64,000 nt of DNA, from the NCBI GenBank assembly GCA_019722365.1, contig JADFUC010001522.1, positions 24,452 through 88,451 on the forward strand, in the 5' to 3' direction. A program made the position numbers and the translations under genes. The stretch's first letter is position 1. Each line of letters opens with the position of its first letter. The stretch comes from Lithospermum erythrorhizon. Lineage: Eukaryota; Streptophyta; Magnoliopsida; Boraginales; Boraginaceae. Under the pieces are notes generated by a model. The model made no database searches and had not been told where the DNA came from. It saw only the letters and a program-made list of their open reading frames with translations. This document shows positions 57,691-64,000 of this stretch, piece by piece.

Positions 57691-60286
57691 CGTAATAACC
57701 CTGCTCCGCATTAATATTATCGAATAAGTATACTAAGCGTTTCTATGGAGTATCATGTAGAGAAATCAAAATTTCGAAAGTTGACTAGTCGGTAAATACA
57801 AATAATCGGCTCTGCTGATAGTATATTTCGGTTTTGAGAATTTTAAATTTTAATCGAAAGGAATGACATTATTCGGCGGTAATATAATTTCGAGTATATA
57901 AATCAATGTTAATGTTCTAAGTCGATTGTCTAAATAAAGCTTAAACGGTAAGACGATTTAATTAACGACTAAGTTTCACGACTTAAATGAGCCAACTATT
58001 TAAGCTCATATATATTAACTAAGCCAACCCAAATGGGAAACATAAGTGGGACCGGTTCTCCGGCCGAAAACCGTGAACGAGCTTTCCCCGGCTGATTTTT
58101 CTTCGATTTCTCCTCCGCTTCTCAAGCTTTGGACCTCAAATTGAAGTTTCTCCTCATCATTCCTGGCTGCTTTCAAGGTAAAAAAGGCAGTAATCTTTTT
58201 GGTATTTTGTGAGATCTCCTTGAGTTTGACTTCTTTGTTGACTTTTTGTATTTTGAATTTTATTGCTCCAATTGATTATTGGTTCTAAATTAGTTATTCT
58301 TTGAAGTTGATATATCGTGTTAAATCGTGGAATTTCTAATGCTTTTAGGGTCAGTTGGACCTTTTGCAGGCTTTCTAGTCGACTTTGATTTCTAGAGATA
58401 TCGTTGAATATAATTATTGTTTGTGCTTTAGATTATAATCTAAGAGTTGATAATTTATTGATATTTAGAGTAGGAAGCCAGGGTTACTGAAGCCGACTTC
58501 TCTCGAAAGTGATTTTGAGTCAGACTTTATCTAAAATGCCATTGATAAAGATAAATATGTTATCGAACCTTATCAGGCTTGTCATGAAAGTGAAATTATG
58601 AGTATTAGATCGTTGGAAGAAAATATGTTGAAATTAGTTCTATTAGATTTGAATAGTAAACTGCCAATGGATTTCGAGGTCAAGTAGGAAACTGCTCGAT
58701 TAGTCGGAAAAGTTGACATTTTATTGAATATGTTAATAATGTGGGTATTTTGGTTAAGGTGTTGATCGATTATGAGATTTGGTCGAGATAGTTGAATTTC
58801 GCCATTTTAATAGTCTCAAACATAATTAAGATCTATACTTAAGCTAGTTAAATCAGAACTAAAATGGGTCAAAGAGTTTTAGAATCGAATTAGATAAAGA
58901 GTTGAAATTGTCAGGCGAGTAGTAATTATTATATTTTCTGGTGTTCTGCTCGTGACTCGACGCTGAACAAAGGATAGATTGATCGGTTGGGCGCTAGCTG
59001 TACTAAATGCAAGTGGGAATTTATCACCGCTTGTTACCTTATTTATGTTTGAGCGAAGGTATGGTAAATTGGGTTGCGACAATGTATCCGCGCGATTTAA
59101 CTTATCCTGGTGAGTATAGCTGCGTAGACCTGTGAAATGTCGACCAGATGCGGTTGTACTAGATGTACCACATGGTGTGTTTATTCGAGTGTATTCATGT
59201 TTGAGCATATTTGTCTTATGGACGTTTTTGGGAGTATATTTATGCTCGAGTATAGGTCTCCTTGCATTTAAATCGTTTGTTTTTGTATGTTATGGGCGCC
59301 AGTTGGTGATTATCGCGCGATGGTCGCATGTTTGTTCTATCTTAGATTTCGTTTGTAGTCATGGGTGGATACTGCTGAGTCATTGTACGCCAGCGCGATG
59401 TCAGATGTTTGGTGTGTATGTTTGATTTGTTAAAGGCTCGAGCCGAAAGTATGCTCGGGACGATGGGTGTTCGCGCGAGCCCGGCCGAAAAGGATTATAA
59501 ATTTATGTCATGCTCGGCATGAAATGGGCCGAAAAGGATGAGATGTTATATGTTAGATTGTCAGGTTTCATTGCAAGTTTATTTAGTCGTTGTCATGATA
59601 TAAACGTGGTGTCAGAATTTGTGTCACAGTACTGCTTAATTATGCGGTACGAGGTCTTTGGGTACGACATACGAGTTAACTTGAGCCGAGTCCTTAAAGT
59701 GGTCGTGTCAATGATGGTCATTCTTGTTACGAGGCCGTGAATACTTGAGTTTTTTTTCATCAGACATGTTATATACTTATTTGCTATGTCCATATCTTTC
59801 GGCTGGTACCCTATCTCGACGGGGTGTTACCATCCCGGTGATTCAAGCCTACTAAGCCTGCCGAGCTTACCCCTTCCCACCTCCGTATCGATTGTACGAC
59901 AAGCGCGAAGTTCTGTGAGTGTCCACACCTTTACTTGGGGAGCGACGCAGTGGCTGTGGATCCTCGCTAGCTCACCTTTTTCTATTCTTTCGTTGTACTA
60001 AGTTATTCATATTTTATTCTGATGTCAAAGATTGTAAACTATTTCAGGAATACTTTTGAGACTTAGTACGTGATGAAATTTTTGCATTTGGTTTTGAATT
60101 AGGCGAGGCTACCGACGAAATAAAATCAGACATAACCTTTTGAGATTTCAAACTATTTTAATTTTGATCAAACAATCAGTTTTATTGGTTATTAAACAGC
60201 GATTGTGTTAACCATCAGACATGACTGTGATTATTGTGTTGATTTGACGACTCCACCGATTTTTTGTACGACTGAGGCGGGTCACA
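57691..60286 (+). repeat. 5' LTR (copy B) of a Ty3-gypsy element
   Basis: Starts CGTAATAACCCTGC, ends GGGTCACA just before a primer-binding site. The first 1.2 kb is homologous to copy A; from about 58920 it differs and lacks the CTTATAC palindromes. Open frames at 59132-59425 and 59510-59740 are not protein-like. Confidence 0.65.
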
Positions 60287-60292
60287 TAATTA

Positions 60293-60306
60293 TGGTATCG
60301 TGAGCC
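60293..60306 (+). other. Primer-binding site (initiator tRNA-Met type), slightly degenerate
   Basis: TGGTATCGTGAGCC matches the usual plant TGGTATCAGAGCC except at two or three bases. Position seven bases after the LTR end fixes this as the 5' LTR of a plus-strand element. Confidence 0.7.
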
Positions 60307-60431
60307 TACAGTTTAAGATTACTTGGTTGTCTGTGTGGTTATGTGCTTAACTAAGTTGTTTTATTTGTGTTGTTTCGGGTCAGCCTTTTCGAAAGTCCGA
60401 GTTTTTCTTTCGCCGACCGCCGACTGCCGAG

Positions 60432-63400
60432 ATGCCACCTAGAAGATTTTTGTTTAGCTACGTGCGAGGACTCGTAGGAAAAGATCGGTTTGAATCAGAG
60501 TTGTCCTTATGAACTAACGCAAGTAATGAGATAATTAAAGGGTAAGAATCAAATCGATATGTCGGAAATTTATCGAGAGGAGTAGATATTCAAACGACGC
60601 TGGGAATAAATTTTAAGGTTGAATTGAGTCATAGTGTCGATGTATTTATATAGATCTAAGAATGTTAAAAAGTAGATTTCGTGATGGCGATAGGATCGAT
60701 TTATCCTAGTTGAACCCGTACACTCAAATAATTGGTTTATGAATATCACGATAATCATGATGTATGACCCAAGCTGCTAGGATAAAGCGAGACTAATTTG
60801 GCTGACGCATGATGGGTCACCCGTGAATACTGGTGAATGTTAATGAATCTTGTCGTCCGACGTGGAGCAATAAGGAATACGAGGGACAATAAAAGAATAA
60901 GTAGCGCTCAATCAGTGAAAAATTGATTATTTTATCTTCACGGATACTGTGAGGAATCGAGGATAAGTCGAATGGAGAATTTTGCCGCAAGACGTTATCA
61001 TGATTCGACTGCTAGATTATCAATCATCTGTGAGGCATTGAAACGGGTCTACATCCAAATATCGAAAAAAACGAGTATCGTGAAATTTATACGGGAGTAC
61101 TCTATTAGTGTATGTAAAGTCGATTTTAATGTAATTTAGAATTTGAGATTTAAGATGAAAGTATTCTAGTTCGATCATTATGAAGTTCTAAGTTGGTTAA
61201 GTGGGCGTATGGTCAAGTTGAAGAACAGCGAGTAATGAAAATTTTGGGGACCTCTGGGAGAAAGCACTGCATGTTCGGGTAAGACTCTATCAATAGAATA
61301 TTTGGCTAGATTGAAATTGCTAATGATCGGAGCAAAGTAAGTCTCGACTTGAGAAAGTGATCTGGTCTTACGACAAAATTTTTTGATATATCGTAGAAAA
61401 CTCTGTGAGAGACTACTAGATGAAATAGGAAGCGACCTTTGGGAGAAGTATATTAAGAAGATGAGACCAGTTGAAGTTGTCTCTGAAGTGTGTAATGTAC
61501 CAAGTCGGGTATGAACCGATTCTTCCGAAGTAATAAAACTCCGAGACTAGATATATAGTGTTGAATAATTTTATGAACTACGGATGTTAATTGGATGAAA
61601 GTAGATTAGGTAAGGCTAGTGAAAAATCAAAAGAATTGTGTGAATTATAGAATACATCAGGTTAGTTTAAACGAGATTTGTGGTCATAACAAAGTATGAT
61701 GAAAATTGTGTATGATTGTGCTTATAATGAAAGGTGAGATATAAAATAGAACCCCTGAGAAGTATGATACGTGGGGTTTGTAAATCTGCATAAATTAAAA
61801 AGGAGAAGTATGGAATTATGATATAAACTAGGTGGTGATAGTTGGAATATCAAGGATTTACTTATTAATGCAATTTGGCTGCTCGAGCAGTTAGGGAAAT
61901 GAAATGATAAAAATGACGACTTCTTGGAAAACTTGAATATATTGTATGAAATTATATGTTAAGAATGTCGATGGAGAAAATTTGAATCGTTACTTAGTTG
62001 AGTAAAGTTATAAGTGTCAATCCCATAGCTTAAGATTTGTTAATGCCGACTAAACTAGCTTTAGTAAGTTAAAGGTTAAATGGAGACATTAAGAAGTTTT
62101 ATGGTTAATGGAAGGCAAGCGAGATCTATAACGTATGTTAATCAAGAAAAGGGCTTACGACATAATGAGTTGATAATAGAAATTTAATATCTATAAATAT
62201 TTATAGAAGTTCAAGTTCTTATAAATATTATATGAAAGAGAGGCGAACAATGGGAAGTTTAAAGAAAGAATAACTAAAACATATCGCGGATTAAGTCAGC
62301 GAAATTGAATTCTATCGATGATTGATAAAATATGTCCGAGGAAGAATTTAGTTGATGAAGATCGGTGGATATTAAGTATTCATGAGGATTTCTGAGAGGT
62401 TACTAACGAGAAACAAAAAAGTGTACCTAACATCAGATAAGACATATTAAGATTATAAATTGTTAAAATTTACTACAAGTATGATATGTTAATAGACAGA
62501 TGTAGTTCATTTTCTTCAAGATGCTTGAAACCTTGGGGTTTGATTCAGAGCGCCGACTATCAATGGAGAAACCAAGTCATTAATATTTAATACGAACTAC
62601 AGACTGTGATATCTTAGATTATATTATGGATTATAAGGCATTTAATCGGCGGCACGTGAAGTTAGAATCAAGTGAAGAGAATGCCCAAAGGAAATACATC
62701 TAGATAAGGGCAAGAGATTTAGTAAATAAAATTGTGTATTTAAATAATTAGTTTAATTAACGCCATGATTAATGTGAGTTGTAAAGTATCGGATTTTCTT
62801 TTTCTTCAGATAAGTAAAGTATTGATGATATAATTTAGTTTATTAAAGTGGATAAGAAATAATGGTATTTACGATCTCTTGTAAGAATTTGTGTGTCAGA
62901 CGTATAAAAAAAAAACAATTTGAGATAATATATGTGAATATATGGCTGAATATAATTAGAGTTATATATATATGTTGATACGGGAGTGTTCTATTACGTT
63001 GTAGGTAATGGCTTAAAGGCATATGCATATCAGGGGTTATAGGTAATTTTACACATTCATGCATTGTTGTATTATGGTTATTAGTATACATGAAATATAT
63101 ATGTGTGATTAAATCGTGTATTTGGAATTTAAAGTAGTAATAAATTGTGATAATTAAAATTTTCGAGAGATGATATTAAGATAATAAAGGAACCATACGG
63201 ATGTTGATACGGTGACGGTAGGATACAAATGCTTAGATTTTGATGACAAGAGAGACGACTATGGGTCTTTAAAGGTACTGACGAGGAAGTTAGATTTGAT
63301 GATTGGCACCAAAAGTGGCAGAGTGAAAACTTAGCACCGTGGCTATGATTAAAATATCCAATGCAATGAAAGTCAAGTTGATTGGTATAGTCAGTTTAAA

Positions 63401-64000
63401 ATTTGGAGTTCCTTCGCCGAGAGGAAGCTGATTCCACGTATAAGGGCGCTGCATGAAAAATTATTAAGTGTCATTAACCGTATATCTTCAGTCAGATATT
63501 TATTATAAGGTGATATGTTGTCGTTATCTAGTTGGCAGCCAAAGCGCGCGGCCGTAGGCTGATTGACGTAGACGGACCGGTTGCGGGTGTTAATAATAAA
63601 TTGTTGCATCGATATCATGAGGTTATATAAGAAATCTAATCAATGCGTAGATAACCTTAGTACTTTGGAATGTATGTGATAAACGAGGTTAGATATAATG
63701 TAGGCTGATATATCGATATTTGTTGATGTTTTTACGCTGAATATGTGATTTGTTCCCATGAAATGTCTGATCATGCTCTATTACTTCTGCGGATGCTATG
63801 ATTATGCGTTGTTGATTAAAGTATAACGGTTACCGGGACTCCTACTGCTCAGGAGCATTTAGCTTTTGAACTTTGAAATAGTTAGCCTCCTAAAGTTGTA
63901 GAAGTTTTTCCCCATTTGTCAAAAGTCCCTTTAACGATCCGCCCCTGTGTCATGGTCGTAGTCATCACAGTAATACGTAACTGAACGAAGTAAATTTGAT
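60432..64000 (+). pseudogene. Decayed internal region of the gypsy element (gag start and beyond), running off the window
   Basis: ATGCCACCTAGAAG reads M-P-P-R-R, the common start of chromovirus-type gypsy gag, 126 bases after the primer-binding site. Downstream no frame stays open for more than about 80 codons and no zinc knuckle, protease, RT or integrase box was recognised. The region is AT-rich with a purine-biased plus strand. A 3' LTR is expected beyond 64000. Confidence 0.45.

Noticed and set aside
58879..59740. Open frames in copy B LTR as genes
   Set aside because: They fall inside the LTR, have no recognisable domains and skewed composition.
1..64000. tRNA, rRNA, endogenous pararetrovirus or organellar insert
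   Set aside because: No cloverleaf-compatible A/B boxes with acceptor stem, no rRNA core sequence, and no pararetroviral or organellar gene were recognised by eye; a profile search would be needed to exclude degraded ones.

Overview
This is nuclear DNA of a flowering plant (eudicot). The evidence is an intronless, plastid-targeted polyphenol oxidase gene, a spliced COP1-interacting-protein-7-like gene with GT-AG introns, long AT-rich spacers with (AAT)n and (TA)n microsatellites, and a mass of Ty1-copia, Ty3-gypsy, LINE and foldback-type repeats. The PPO transit peptide and its Arg-Arg segment look like those I remember from Asteraceae, so an Asterales origin is my best guess, held loosely. 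Nothing bacterial, viral or organellar was recognised.

Layout. 1-0.96 kb: relic of a transposon-type Ulp1-like (C48) protease gene, plus strand. 3.17-4.94 kb: intact PPO gene with a nearby TATA box and a poly(A) signal. 5.6-7.0 kb: repeat-derived DNA with a ~170-bp direct duplication and a G-rich block. 7.5-8.4 kb: possible copia LTR relic. 8.79-19.94 kb: one complete but decayed Ty1-copia element with two LTRs, gag, zinc knuckle, protease, integrase, RT and RNase H. Two solo LTRs of a single gypsy-like family sit inside it in opposite orientations, each with a matching 5-bp target duplication. 20.4-23.0 kb: L1-type LINE on the minus strand. 24.17-25.34 kb: 1.2-kb foldback palindrome. 26.6-26.8 kb: SINE-like fragment. 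26.96-32.3 kb: CIP7-like gene, minus strand, with a frame lesion in one exon. 33-38.6 kb: AT-rich spacer with microsatellites. 38.3-42.8 kb: second copy of the Ulp1-type transposon gene, minus strand, split by another LTR at 39.0-40.9 kb. 43.7-53.7 kb: a minus-strand gypsy (Tat-like) element with two LTRs, a gag remnant, no recognisable pol and internal tandem repeats. 55.2-64.0 kb: gypsy LTRs in head-to-tail arrangement; the second leads into a primer-binding site and a decayed internal region that runs off the window.

How it fits together. Only two host genes are supported, PPO (plastid phenol oxidation) and the CIP7-like gene (nuclear light-signalling family). They are about 22 kb apart and unrelated in function. 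Most of the remainder is nested transposon history. The recurrent theme is one LTR family (10.8, 14.5, 39.0, 55.2 and, for its first half, 57.7 kb) that carries arrays of a short palindrome, CTTATAC...GTATAAG.

Limits: all homology calls are by eye. Exon edges were placed from GT/AG sites and reading frame. Repeat boundaries without a target duplication are approximate.
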